Source: an uncultured Collinsella sp. (lineage in GTDB: Bacteria > Actinomycetota > Coriobacteriia > Coriobacteriales > Coriobacteriaceae). Taken from it: a stretch of 64,000 nt of DNA. The position numbers and the translations under genes were made by a program. Under the pieces are notes generated by a model. That model saw nothing but the letters and a program-made list of their open reading frames with translations. It made no database searches and had not been told where the DNA came from. The stretch covers positions 1 to 64,000 of the forward strand of contig CALAMG010000035.1 in NCBI GenBank assembly GCA_937925715.1, written 5' to 3'. Positions 1 through 8,408 of this stretch are shown here, one piece after another. Within the stretch, counting starts at the first letter, position 1; each line of letters begins with the position of its first letter.

Positions 1-2
1 GG

Positions 3-3000
3 GGTAGTTCTGTAGAGAACACCGTTGTCGCCGGTAACCAAGCGGTCGCAAAGACGGCTGCCCAGTTGGCCGAGGAGTCGGCAAAGCAGCTCAAGGACGC
101 TCAGGCCGCCTACGATGCCGCCCGGAAGAACGCCGATGCGGCGGGCCAGTCTCAAAAGCAGGCGCAGCAGCAAAAGGATCAGGCCTCGCAGGCTGTGAGC
201 GACAACGAAATCGAGCAGAACGCAGCAGAAGTCGCCGCGCTCCAGGAGAAGATTGACGAGCTCAAAGCCGCCGTCGAAAAGACCGAGCAGCAGCAGAAGA
301 AGCTGGGCGACCTGAACGATCAGCTCGAACAGGCCAACAAGAGTGTCGAGGATAAGACCCAGGCGCTCAAGGACGCCAAGGCAAAGCAGGATGAGGCCAA
401 GAAGGCCCTCGATGATGCCCAGGCCAAGCTCGAGGCCATGGGTATGGACGAGTACGAGGCCGCCAAGAAGGCCGTCGAGGACGCGCAGGCAAAGCTCGAT
501 GACGCCAATAAGGCCGTTGCTACTGCACAGGCCAATCTGGACCAGGCCAAGGCCGCCGAGGCGAGTGCTCAGCAGGAAAAGAAGGACACTGAGGCCGCTC
601 TGACTTCCGCCCAGGCCAAGAAGCAGGAGACTGCCGCTGCTCTCGCAGCCGCAACCACCGCGCGCGATAACGCCCAGCAGAAGTTCAACCAGGCGCAGGC
701 CGCGCTCGATGCTGCCGTCTCGGGTACGGGTGTCGACCTGAGTGCGCTTGAGGCCGCCAAGAACGCTGCTGCTGGTGAGCTCAAGACCGCGCAGGCGGAG
801 CTCAATGCCGCGACGGATGCCGACGCCACCGCACAGACAAATCTGCAGGCCGCCCAGGCTGCCGTCGCTGCCGCGCAGGAGAAGGTCAACGCCGCCAACG
901 CTGCTGTGGCATCTGCCCAGTCTGCATACGATGCGGCAAACAAGGAGTACAAGGACGCGGCCAGTAAGCGTGACGCCGCGAAGACGGCATACGAGCAGGC
1001 TCAGCAGACCGAGGCCGACAAGAAGGCGGAGTACGACCGACTCGTCGAGGTTCGTCAGCAGAAGCATAACGAGTTCGATCAGGCTCGTGCTGAAGTAACC
1101 GACGCGAAAAATGCATACGACACCGCAACCGCCGAGGTCGAGAAGCTCAACCAGCAGATTGCTGACCTAAAGTCGAACATGATCGTGGATCAAAATGTCA
1201 TCAGCCAAGGCATGCTCGGTTTCATGAATTACATCATCGGCGGCAGCCAGTTCACAGCCACGCAGAAGCAGAACGCTCAGGACGCCGTATCGATGCTGAC
1301 CGGTGCCGATGACAAAGCCGAATGGTATGACGATTACGTCGATCAGGACATGTCTCACGACACCAATCCGCTCTCCTTGGAGCAGCTGCGCAACGCTTTG
1401 ACCTATCTCGATACCCAAAATAATCTCCGCAAGGCTAACGGACAGTCCGAGCTGAGCGTCAGTCTCCGCATGACTGTTGCCGCTGCACTGAACGCGTCCT
1501 ATTCATCGAATAATGATTTGAGGCACTCGAACTGCTATTTCGATAATGCGGAGAACCTCGCCGGCGGCGGCGGAGCATACACCGGCGGTGAGACCGAGGA
1601 TACCCTCGGCTGGCCCTACACTGGTCTCTACACTCAGGAGAAGGTTAATTACGAGAATTGGATTAAAAAGTACGGTGCGGATAGCGAGGCTGGCAAAGAT
1701 CTCATAGCTCATCGCTATGATTCGTACTATATCTACCAAAACTATAACGATGTGTATTCCGGTACAAAAGATGAGAACGGTAAGGAAAGAGGAGACGGCT
1801 GCGGGCACTATCTCAACATTATCGATTCCGCTACGGCGGCTATCGGTATCGCAACCGGTAGCGGAAAGAACACCGATTCCGAGGTAACCGCATTCGATTA
1901 CAGCGATGATGACACTCAGGCCGATTTCACGGTCTCTGAGTTCAAGAAGCTCGTCAACGACTACATCGATTCTGCCTATAACGCTGGCGGCACGCAGGCG
2001 CAGAAGGCGCAGCTCAAGAAGCTTCAGGGCAAGCTCGCCGAGGCGCAGAAGAACTTTGGAACTACTAGGGAAGCTTACTTCGCAGCTGTAAACGGGCAGG
2101 ATGCCGCCCAGGACGCTTTCACCGCAGCCGATGTGAACATGAACACCGCCAAGGGTGAGTACGAGAAGGCCAAGTCCGGCACCGCCGCCGCGAAGACGGC
2201 ATACGACGCCGCGAAGGACGCACTCGGCGGAATCGACATCGAGTCCCTCAAGCAGAACCTCGATGCCGCCAAGGGCGAGGCCGCTACTGCCCAGGCAGCT
2301 CTCGATAAGGCAAACGCCACGCTTGCTGACAGCAAGACGAAGGCAGCCGAGGCCGCTGCTCACAAGGCGAAGGCCCGCAGCGCCCGCGATGCCGCCAAGG
2401 CAAAGTCCGAACAGGCCAACGAGGCGTATGACAACGCTACCGCTTCGGTCAAGGACCTTGCCGCCAAGTGCGATGCCGCCAAGACGGATCTTGCGAACAA
2501 GCAGGGCACGCTTAACGATGCCAAGAAGGCCGACGACACTGCCCAGGCTGGCGTTGACAAGGCTCAGGCCGCAGATGTGCACGCCGCGACCGCTCTTTCG
2601 GGCGCCAAGCAGGCAGTTGCCGCCAAGACGCAGACCCTGTCCGACGCACAGGCGAAGGCCAAGGCCGCCGAGGACGAGCTGACCGGCGCAAACAAGGCCT
2701 TCGAGCGCTTCGCCGGCGCCCAGAAGGCGGTCGACGACGCCAAGGCCGCCTATGACGCTGCCGTCGCCGGTGTCGCCGATGCCCAGAAGCAGCTCGAGGC
2801 CGCCAACGAAGCCGTCGTCGATGCGAACCTCGATATCGTCAAGGCCAAGGCAGAGCTTGCCAACGACGAGGCACTCAAGGCTGATCTTGAGGCTGTCGAC
2901 CACAAGGCATCCCTTGCCGCGGGCACGACGGGCAACGAGAAGCTGGTCAAGCTGAACGCTGCCTACGCTCGCTATAAGGCCGCCGTCGATGCCGCCGCTG

Positions 3001-3335
3001 GTCTCAAGGCTGCTCTGAGCGATGCCGATGCCAAGCTGTCCGATGCCAACGACGCCTATGCCGCCGCGCTTGCCGAGCTCGGAGATGCCAAGGATGCCCT
3101 GGCTGCCGCTCAGGCCGAGTACGACAAGTATCATCCCAAGGCTGAGCCTCAGGCCAAGCCCCAGGTTACGCAGGCCGCCGCAAAGGCCCCCGTTGCCAAG
3201 AAACAGGCTGCGCCTGCCGCGCTCGCCCAGACCGGTGATGACTCCGCTCTTGCGGGCGAGGTGTTCGTCATCGGCGGTATCACCCTCGTGGCCGCTGGTG
3301 TGACGCTGAGTGATCGTCGTCGCAAGCAGATGTAG
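3..3335 (+). CDS. Coiled-coil surface protein with CAP domain and sortase-type tail (5' end outside window)
   Basis: The frame is open from base 3 with no credible start, so the gene enters from the left; about 1110 residues are visible. Residues about 1-390 and 660-1040 are Ala/Lys/Glu/Gln-rich heptad sequence predicted as long coiled coil. Between them (bases about 1360-1905) lies a CAP/SCP-like domain, shown by the pattern ALNAS, LRHSN, AENLAGG and GHYLNIID. The C-terminus has a Pro/Ala/Lys stretch, LAQTGD (an LPXTG variant), a hydrophobic segment and an RRRK tail, as expected for a sortase-anchored wall protein. CAP domains in bacterial surface proteins are mostly of unknown function; adhesion or cell-wall interaction is only inferred. 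A strong terminator follows. Confidence 0.85.
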   Translation, partial: GSSVENTVVAGNQAVAKTAAQLAEESAKQLKDAQAAYDAARKNADAAGQSQKQAQQQKDQASQAVSDNEIEQNAAEVAALQEKIDELKAAVEKTEQQQKKLGDLNDQLEQANKSVEDKTQALKDAKAKQDEAKKALDDAQAKLEAMGMDEYEAAKKAVEDAQAKLDDANKAVATAQANLDQAKAAEASAQQEKKDTEAALTSAQAKKQETAAALAAATTARDNAQQKFNQAQAALDAAVSGTGVDLSALEAAKNAAAGELKTAQAELNAATDADATAQTNLQAAQAAVAAAQEKVNAANAAVASAQSAYDAANKEYKDAASKRDAAKTAYEQAQQTEADKKAEYDRLVEVRQQKHNEFDQARAEVTDAKNAYDTATAEVEKLNQQIADLKSNMIVDQNVISQGMLGFMNYIIGGSQFTATQKQNAQDAVSMLTGADDKAEWYDDYVDQDMSHDTNPLSLEQLRNALTYLDTQNNLRKANGQSELSVSLRMTVAAALNASYSSNNDLRHSNCYFDNAENLAGGGGAYTGGETEDTLGWPYTGLYTQEKVNYENWIKKYGADSEAGKDLIAHRYDSYYIYQNYNDVYSGTKDENGKERGDGCGHYLNIIDSATAAIGIATGSGKNTDSEVTAFDYSDDDTQADFTVSEFKKLVNDYIDSAYNAGGTQAQKAQLKKLQGKLAEAQKNFGTTREAYFAAVNGQDAAQDAFTAADVNMNTAKGEYEKAKSGTAAAKTAYDAAKDALGGIDIESLKQNLDAAKGEAATAQAALDKANATLADSKTKAAEAAAHKAKARSARDAAKAKSEQANEAYDNATASVKDLAAKCDAAKTDLANKQGTLNDAKKADDTAQAGVDKAQAADVHAATALSGAKQAVAAKTQTLSDAQAKAKAAEDELTGANKAFERFAGAQKAVDDAKAAYDAAVAGVADAQKQLEAANEAVVDANLDIVKAKAELANDEALKADLEAVDHKASLAAGTTGNEKLVKLNAAYARYKAAVDAAAGLKAALSDADAKLSDANDAYAAALAELGDAKDALAAAQAEYDKYHPKAEPQAKPQVTQAAAKAPVAKKQAAPAALAQTGDDSALAGEVFVIGGITLVAAGVTLSDRRRKQM

Positions 3336-3402
3336 CGTTTCGAGCGTAGTTTCTGCAACGAACTTCGGTTCATAGCAGGAGCGCTTCGATGGCTTAACCG
3401 AT

Positions 3403-3445
3403 AAGGCCGGCGCGCTGTCATACGCAGCGCGCCGGCCTTTCTTTG
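3403..3445 (+). terminator. Rho-independent terminator of the surface-protein gene
   Basis: A 15-bp stem (3403-3417 with 3425-3439), rich in GC and closed by a 7-nt loop, is followed by CTTTCTTTG. It lies 67 bp after the stop codon. Confidence 0.85.
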
Positions 3446-3451
3446 TTTCGA

Positions 3452-3495
3452 TATCAAAAAGCCCGGTCGGTAGCCGCGAAAGCTACCGACCGGGC
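3452..3495 (-). terminator. Rho-independent terminator of the OPT transporter gene
   Basis: A 14-bp perfect stem (3461-3474 with 3482-3495) has a run of five A just left of it on the plus strand, which is the T-tract when read on the minus strand. It lies about 40 bp past the stop of the minus-strand gene and faces the terminator at 3403. Confidence 0.85.
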
Positions 3496-3536
3496 AAATC
3501 GTAGGCAATATGGTTGCTGTCGAGCAGCTGCTCAGC

Positions 3537-5240
3537 TTAGCCCAGCAGGCTCAGACCCACGGAGACAAACGCCAGGATAACGCCGACGATGGACTCGCCG
3601 CCGAGCAGGCCGCTGGCAACGACCAGACCCTGTTCCTGGAAGGCGGCGTCCTTGGCAGCCCTCTCCTCGTCGGAAAGACCAGCGGTGGCGTCGCGGTGGG
3701 CGGACCACTTGTCGTAGGCGAGTTTGACGCAGGAGCCCAGGAATGCCGTGAGCGACATGTAGAACGGCAGGTACACGCCCAGGCCGATCATCATGGCCGG
3801 AATGCCGAGCCAATACATGACGATGCCGGCAATAAAGCCGCCCGCGAACCACGGCACGCTCGGGATACCCGAGACCATGGTGGCAACCACGCTTGCCTGC
3901 GCGGCCACAAAGCTCTTATCGGGACCAAAGGCATCCGGACCATAGGCGGTGACGAGCGCGACCATGACGGCGGCGGCGACCAGGGCGCCCACGATGCCGC
4001 CAATGGCCTGGCCGATCCACTGCGCACGCGAGTTGGTGCCCAGCACGGCGCCAGCCTTAAAGTCGTTCATGACGTCGCCCGCAAGGCCGCACGCCACGGC
4101 TACGATGCCGGCGATAAAGAACAGCTTGACCTGAGCGATCTGTGCGAAGGCAGCCACGATGAGCATGACGATGAGGCCAAAGATCTCCATGGGGTCGATA
4201 CCCGTCTGGCCGCAGCTCTGCGCGCTCATGATGGTGGTGACAAAGGTGAACAGCGTGACGATGACGGCCGGGACGGGGCCAAGGTCGAGCACGATGGCGA
4301 TGATCACGGCGATGGCGGCAGCGCCCAGGCCGATGATGCCGGCATCGAGCTTAAGGGAGCCCGAGATGAGCGACTGCTCGTTGGTGTCGGTGGAGCTGTC
4401 GGCGGCGAGGCCGCGGACGATGCCGGTGACCTGCGGCAGGATGTCCTTAAGGACGACGGCGACGCCAAAGCCCATCATAAGGCCCATGCCGAGGGACTTG
4501 ACGATACCCTGCGCGGTCACAACATCGAACAGACCGGCAGCGGTGCCGCCCACGATGATGCCAAAGTTGCCCAGCAGCGCGCCGGCAAACCAGAACGCGA
4601 CGGGGGCGAAGCCCACCAAAAAGCCGATGGACAGCAACATGGGCGAGTTATAGATGGCAAAGGTCACGCCGGGGATATTGAGCGTGCACAGCATGCTGGG
4701 CACCACGCCCAGAGCGTCGCGAAGCACGCTGTAGATGCCTGCGATGGCCATGGAGCCAAAGAGCTGCTTGCCGGTCTTGCCGCCGGCCTCGGTGGCGCGC
4801 AGGGTCTGAGCTGCGGCGTTGCCGGTGGGGAACTCCAGCGCGGCGTCCACGATAAAGTGACGGTGGATGAGCGCTGTAGCCAGAAGGCCCAAGATGGTGC
4901 CGGCAAGCGCCACGATAAACATGTCGAGCCAGCTGATCTGGTCGGCATAGCCCAGCATCCAGGCGCCCGGGATGGTAAACGCCAGGCCGCCGGCGACCAT
5001 GGCGCCCGCGGACATGATGGTGTGGGTAACGTTGGCCTCGTTGAGGCTGGCGTTGCCCATGAGCTTCAGGAAGAACAGCGAAATGACGGCAGCGAAAATG
5101 ATCGGCCAGGGGAGTGCGCCCATCTTGAGGGCGGTGTAGGCCGAGCTTGCCGTGATGATCACGCAGCCAAGGACGCCGATGACGACGCCGCGCAGCGTGA
5201 GTTGCCCGCGCATCGAAGCGCGGTTCGAGGGATTGCTCAT
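3537..5240 (-). CDS. OPT family oligopeptide/metal-chelate transporter
   Basis: 567 residues, almost entirely hydrophobic with many predicted membrane spans. The N-terminus matches the OPT family: LTLRGVVIGVLGCVIITASS, then a Gly/Pro/Ala-rich first helix pair, and later the segment EFPTGNAAAQ that is typical of prokaryotic OPT/YSL proteins. Family members are proton-coupled importers of small peptides or peptide-like metal chelates in the cytoplasmic membrane; the substrate here cannot be told. The ATG at 5240 has AAAGGAG upstream. The gene is monocistronic: it is transcribed away from coaX, and its 3' end has its own terminator. Confidence 0.85.
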   Translation of the reverse strand: MSNPSNRASMRGQLTLRGVVIGVLGCVIITASSAYTALKMGALPWPIIFAAVISLFFLKLMGNASLNEANVTHTIMSAGAMVAGGLAFTIPGAWMLGYADQISWLDMFIVALAGTILGLLATALIHRHFIVDAALEFPTGNAAAQTLRATEAGGKTGKQLFGSMAIAGIYSVLRDALGVVPSMLCTLNIPGVTFAIYNSPMLLSIGFLVGFAPVAFWFAGALLGNFGIIVGGTAAGLFDVVTAQGIVKSLGMGLMMGFGVAVVLKDILPQVTGIVRGLAADSSTDTNEQSLISGSLKLDAGIIGLGAAAIAVIIAIVLDLGPVPAVIVTLFTFVTTIMSAQSCGQTGIDPMEIFGLIVMLIVAAFAQIAQVKLFFIAGIVAVACGLAGDVMNDFKAGAVLGTNSRAQWIGQAIGGIVGALVAAAVMVALVTAYGPDAFGPDKSFVAAQASVVATMVSGIPSVPWFAGGFIAGIVMYWLGIPAMMIGLGVYLPFYMSLTAFLGSCVKLAYDKWSAHRDATAGLSDEERAAKDAAFQEQGLVVASGLLGGESIVGVILAFVSVGLSLLG

Positions 5241-5432
5241 ATAGAACTCCTTTGCGTATATCCGCTTCCCCCGGGAGCGCCGCTACGGATACGGCGCGGG
5301 AAGTCGGGTTACCAAGGGCCGCCGCGTGAGCTCGCGCGCGACCGCGCACCAGTATAGCCGCAAGCTAGTCATTTTGGGATGACTGGTTTAGGTAGGCGAT
5401 ATACTGCTGGGCAGACGAAAGGAGCGCCGACG

Positions 5433-6284
5433 ATGCTTAATGGGTGCGCATATATATTGACGGTCGACGTGGGCAATACGTTCATTCGCTTTGGCCTGTT
5501 TGCCGAGGATTCGGCCGCGGCGCAGGAATGCCCGCTTGCGACGTGCGAGATCACGACGCCGTCGAGCATTACGGCCGACGAAGCGCGCATGAGGCTCGCG
5601 CAGGTCATGGGCGCACTGGCAGCCGATGCGGGCATGCCGGGTGCACTCGTTCCCGCGGCCGCAGTGCTGAGCTGCGTGGTGCCGGCGCTCGAGCGCCCAT
5701 GGAAGGCGGCGCTTTCCCGCACCTGCACGGGGCGCGTGCTCACCGTGGGGCCGGGCCTCAAGACCGGCATGCCCGTCCACTACGACGACCCGGCCGAGAT
5801 CGGCCCCGACCGCATCGCCGATGCCGTGGCGGCCCGTGCCGTCTACGGCTCTCCGTGCATCGTGATCGACCTGGGCACAACGACCAATATCGAGGTCATC
5901 GATACGCACGGAACCTTTGTCGGCGGCGTCATCGCGCCGGGTCTGGCGCTCGGCGCCCGCTCGCTCTCGGCCGCTGCGGCGCGTCTGCCGCAGGTCGAGC
6001 CCTCGGCGCCCACGCATGTGATCGGCCGCAACACGCGCGAGGCCATGCGCTCGGGCGTGGTCTTGGGCGAGGTGGCACGCATCGACGGCATGCTCGACAT
6101 GGTGCTCGCCGAGATGCGTGCGACCAAGGCCGCGGGGGAAGGCGACGTGCCCATCGTCATCACCGGCGACGATGCCGAGGCACTCGCGGCGTTGGTCGGC
6201 CACAGCCTGACGGTAGACGACGCGCTGACGCTGCGGGGTCTCGCCGAGCTCTACCGCATCAACCAAAAGCCCCGCCGCGTGTAA
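5433..6284 (+). CDS. coaX: Type III pantothenate kinase
   Basis: 283 residues. It phosphorylates pantothenate, the first step of coenzyme A synthesis. ASKHA-fold signatures are present: the phosphate-1 loop TVDVGNTFIRFG near residue 10, GPDRIADAV (pantothenate/dimer region), and VIDLGTTTNIEVID followed by GGVIAPGL. These are the usual CoaX motifs, and length fits the family (about 255-290). I chose ATG 5433 because AAAGGAG (5418-5424) lies 8 nt upstream; the frame is also open from 5379, but that start has no ribosome site. A TATACT -10-like hexamer lies at 5400-5405. The next gene, for dCMP deaminase, starts 83 bp downstream. Confidence 0.9.
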   Translation: MLNGCAYILTVDVGNTFIRFGLFAEDSAAAQECPLATCEITTPSSITADEARMRLAQVMGALAADAGMPGALVPAAAVLSCVVPALERPWKAALSRTCTGRVLTVGPGLKTGMPVHYDDPAEIGPDRIADAVAARAVYGSPCIVIDLGTTTNIEVIDTHGTFVGGVIAPGLALGARSLSAAAARLPQVEPSAPTHVIGRNTREAMRSGVVLGEVARIDGMLDMVLAEMRATKAAGEGDVPIVITGDDAEALAALVGHSLTVDDALTLRGLAELYRINQKPRRV

Positions 6285-6367
6285 AAGTGAGGGCGCCGGT
6301 GGGACAAACGCCCCACCTTTCACCTGCTACAATGGGTCAAACTATTGCGATTACGGAGGTGTCTGCC

Positions 6368-6892
6368 ATGTCGGACGATCTTCATCAAACTTCGTCAGGC
6401 AAGCGCCTGGACGTCATTAGCTGGGACGAGTTCTTTATGAGCGTGGCCATCGCCGCGCAGCGCCGCAGCAAGGACCCCAACACGCAGGTGGGTGCGTGCA
6501 TCGCCAACACCAACCACCGCATCCTTTCGGTGGGCTACAACGGTACGCCCTCGGCGCTCAACGATGACTTTTTCCCGTGGGGTACGAGCGACGACCCGCT
6601 GCAGGACAAGCACAACTACGTGGTCCATGCCGAGGCCAACGCCGTGCTCAACTACCGTGGCTCGCTTAAGGACCTCGAGGGTTCCACGGTCTACGTCACG
6701 CTGTTCCCGTGCCACGACTGCGCCAAGATTTTGGCTCAGGTGGGCGTGGGCGAGGTCGTCTACCTGGACAACAAGTACGCCGACACCGATGACGGCCGTA
6801 TCAGCCGCCGCATTCTCGACTCCTGTGGCATCAGCTACCGCCAGGTCATCGTCGATGTCCAGATTGGTACCGGGGGACAGGCTCGACAGTAA
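6368..6892 (+). CDS. Deoxycytidylate (dCMP) deaminase family protein
   Basis: 174 residues. Zinc-dependent cytidine-deaminase fold: HAEANAVLNY (His88, Glu90 proton shuttle) and PCHDCAK (Cys115, Cys118) supply the three zinc ligands. The family converts dCMP to dUMP for thymidylate synthesis; some members are called ComEB. The same frame is open far upstream through coaX, but ATG 6368 is preceded by GGAGGT (6355-6360) and gives the normal family length. An alternative ATG at 6332 lies before the ribosome site and is unlikely. Probably co-transcribed with coaX. Confidence 0.88.
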   Translation: MSDDLHQTSSGKRLDVISWDEFFMSVAIAAQRRSKDPNTQVGACIANTNHRILSVGYNGTPSALNDDFFPWGTSDDPLQDKHNYVVHAEANAVLNYRGSLKDLEGSTVYVTLFPCHDCAKILAQVGVGEVVYLDNKYADTDDGRISRRILDSCGISYRQVIVDVQIGTGGQARQ

Positions 6893-7063
6893 TATGCGTT
6901 GTCGCTATCTGACGACGAACGCAGCTCAAAGAGCCCCGTCCCAAATTGACTACTCGTGAAAGTCGCGTCTGCGCGCATGGACGGCTCGTGAGCGGGTACA
7001 TGGCTGTAGTAACATAGCTTCTGTCCGCGGGCGTGCCCGCGTTATTGTGAGAAAGGAGCCCCT

Positions 7064-7342
7064 GTGGCTGTTAACGAAGAGCTGCTTAAGAAGGTTCTTG
7101 AAGAGATTCGCCCCAACCTGCAGGCCGACGGCGGCGATATGGAGTATGTGGGCGTCGACGACGAGGGTGTCGTCAAGCTGGAGCTGCAGGGCGCTTGCGC
7201 CGGCTGCCCCATGAGCTCGCTGACCCTGTCCATGGGCATTGAGCGTATCCTGAAGGAGCATGTGCCCGGCGTTACCCGCGTTGAGCAGGTCAATGCTTCC
7301 GGCGAGGCCGAGGACCTGTACGACGAGTACGCGCCGTTCTAA
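7064..7342 (+). CDS. NifU C-terminal-domain iron-sulfur protein
   Basis: 92 residues, a stand-alone NifU-like (Nfu) domain. Motifs: LKKVLEEIRPNLQADGGDME at the N-terminus and GACAGCPMSS, where Cys45 and Cys48 form the CxxC that holds a bridging cluster between two subunits. Family members act as scaffolds or carriers in Fe-S cluster assembly in the cytoplasm. The GTG start is supported by GAAAGGAG (7051-7058). No other Fe-S assembly gene is nearby, and the spacers either side (170 and 109 bp) suggest its own transcript. Confidence 0.9.
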   Translation: MAVNEELLKKVLEEIRPNLQADGGDMEYVGVDDEGVVKLELQGACAGCPMSSLTLSMGIERILKEHVPGVTRVEQVNASGEAEDLYDEYAPF

Positions 7343-7451
7343 GATGCGAAAGCTGCGGACGGCATACTCCGCATAGACGTTACGCCCAAATATGCGGCTG
7401 CGAGCGCAAGGCCCGCGGCCGCATTTGTATGTAGGGAGTAGGAGGGTCGAT

Positions 7452-8273
7452 ATGCTCAACGACCTCTACCATATGCTTGATCCCGTCGCCATCTCGGCGG
7501 GGCCCATCACCATCTACTGGTACGGCTTGGCCTATGTGGTCGGAGCTCTGCTAACGGCGGTCGTCATGTACCGCACGCAGCGCCGTTGGGGTTTTGACAT
7601 TACGGTCGACGACCTGACGAGTGTCGTGGTCGGCGTGGTCTTTGGCCTTATCATTGGCGCCCGCCTGTTCTACGTCATCTTTTACGGCGACGGCTACTAC
7701 TGGGCGCATCCGCTCGAGATCTTTGCCACCAACGAGGGCGGCATGAGCTTCCATGGCGGTTTGGTGGGCGGCATTATCGGCGGCATCATTGTGTGCCGCA
7801 TGTATAAGCTCGATGCATGGACTTTGGCAGACCTTGCCGTTATCGGTGCTCCGCTGGCCTTATGTCTGGGCCGTTGTGCCAACTTTGTCAACGGAGAGCT
7901 GTGGGGCAAGCCGACCGATCTGCCATGGGGCGTGGTCTTTGGCGGGACTGCGGGCGATATGCCGCGTCATCCCTCCCAGCTCTACGAGGCATTCCTCGAG
8001 GGTATTGTGCTCTTTTGCATTCTGCAGGTGCTCAGCCGCAAAATGCCGCTACTGCCCCAAGGCACGTTTATGGGCGTCTTTGTGATGGGTTACGGCATCG
8101 TTCGCTTTTTGATTGAGTTTGTGCGTGTGCCCGATGCGCAGCTGGGCTATCTGCTGGGCGGCGTCATCACCATGGGTCAGCTGCTGAGCCTGCCGCTCGT
8201 AATCGCGGGCCTGGCGCTCATCATCTTTGCTCGTCGCCGCAACCAACCCCAGCGCATCTACCTCGACGCTTAA
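7452..8273 (+). CDS. lgt: Prolipoprotein diacylglyceryl transferase
   Basis: 273 residues, about seven membrane spans. Lgt moves the diacylglyceryl group of phosphatidylglycerol onto the lipobox Cys of prolipoproteins at the outer face of the membrane. Diagnostic motifs: SFHGGLVGGIIGG (essential His), GARLFYVIFY, GRCANFVNGELWG (Lgt signature with the essential Arg and Asn) and RHPSQLYEA. ATG 7452 is chosen over the upstream 7392 because TAGGAGGG sits just before it and the protein then begins with a membrane-entry segment as in other Lgt proteins. The stop is followed at once by a GGGACAGG hairpin (8276-8304). Confidence 0.93.
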   Translation: MLNDLYHMLDPVAISAGPITIYWYGLAYVVGALLTAVVMYRTQRRWGFDITVDDLTSVVVGVVFGLIIGARLFYVIFYGDGYYWAHPLEIFATNEGGMSFHGGLVGGIIGGIIVCRMYKLDAWTLADLAVIGAPLALCLGRCANFVNGELWGKPTDLPWGVVFGGTAGDMPRHPSQLYEAFLEGIVLFCILQVLSRKMPLLPQGTFMGVFVMGYGIVRFLIEFVRVPDAQLGYLLGGVITMGQLLSLPLVIAGLALIIFARRRNQPQRIYLDA

Positions 8274-8275
8274 CT

Positions 8276-8304
8276 ACCACAAAGGGGACAGGCACCTTTG
8301 TGGT
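8276..8304 (+). repeat. 3'-UTR hairpin with GGGACAGG core, copy A
   Basis: Perfect 10-bp arms ACCACAAAGG / CCTTTGTGGT around a loop containing GGACAGGCA, 3 nt after the lgt stop codon. One of at least six related short hairpins in this window (see 8350, 10594, 13216, 38806, 46509). It lacks a T-tract, so it is not a standard terminator. Confidence 0.7.
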
Positions 8305-8349
8305 GATTCGCTGGGCAACGATGACAGAACCGTAACGTTTCCCCAGATA

Positions 8350-8388
8350 AAACCTACCAAAATAAACCTGTCCCTTTTTGGCAGGTTT
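8350..8388 (-). repeat. GGGACAGG hairpin, copy B (inverted orientation)
   Basis: Arms AAACCTACCAAAA / TTTTGGCAGGTTT with one mismatch. Read on the minus strand it matches copy E at 38806 almost base for base (GCCAAAAAGGGACAGGTTTA and on into GGTAGGTTTTATCTG). It lies 20 bp before the GTG of the next gene. Confidence 0.7.
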
Positions 8389-8408
8389 CTAGAAAGGCTC
8401 TTTGGACT

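Noticed and set aside
1503..3134. Long minus-strand open frame under the surface-protein gene
   Set aside because: It is a Gly/Leu-rich shadow of the Ala-rich coiled coil; no ribosome site or conserved motif.
3510..5357. Long plus-strand open frame opposite the OPT transporter gene
   Set aside because: It is antisense to a well-supported membrane protein, its product is His/Asp/Gly-rich with no family features, and such frames are expected opposite GC-rich genes.
5444..6367. N-terminal extension of dCMP deaminase through coaX
   Set aside because: It overlaps coaX in another frame, is Arg-rich and lacks motifs; the real start at 6368 has a ribosome site.
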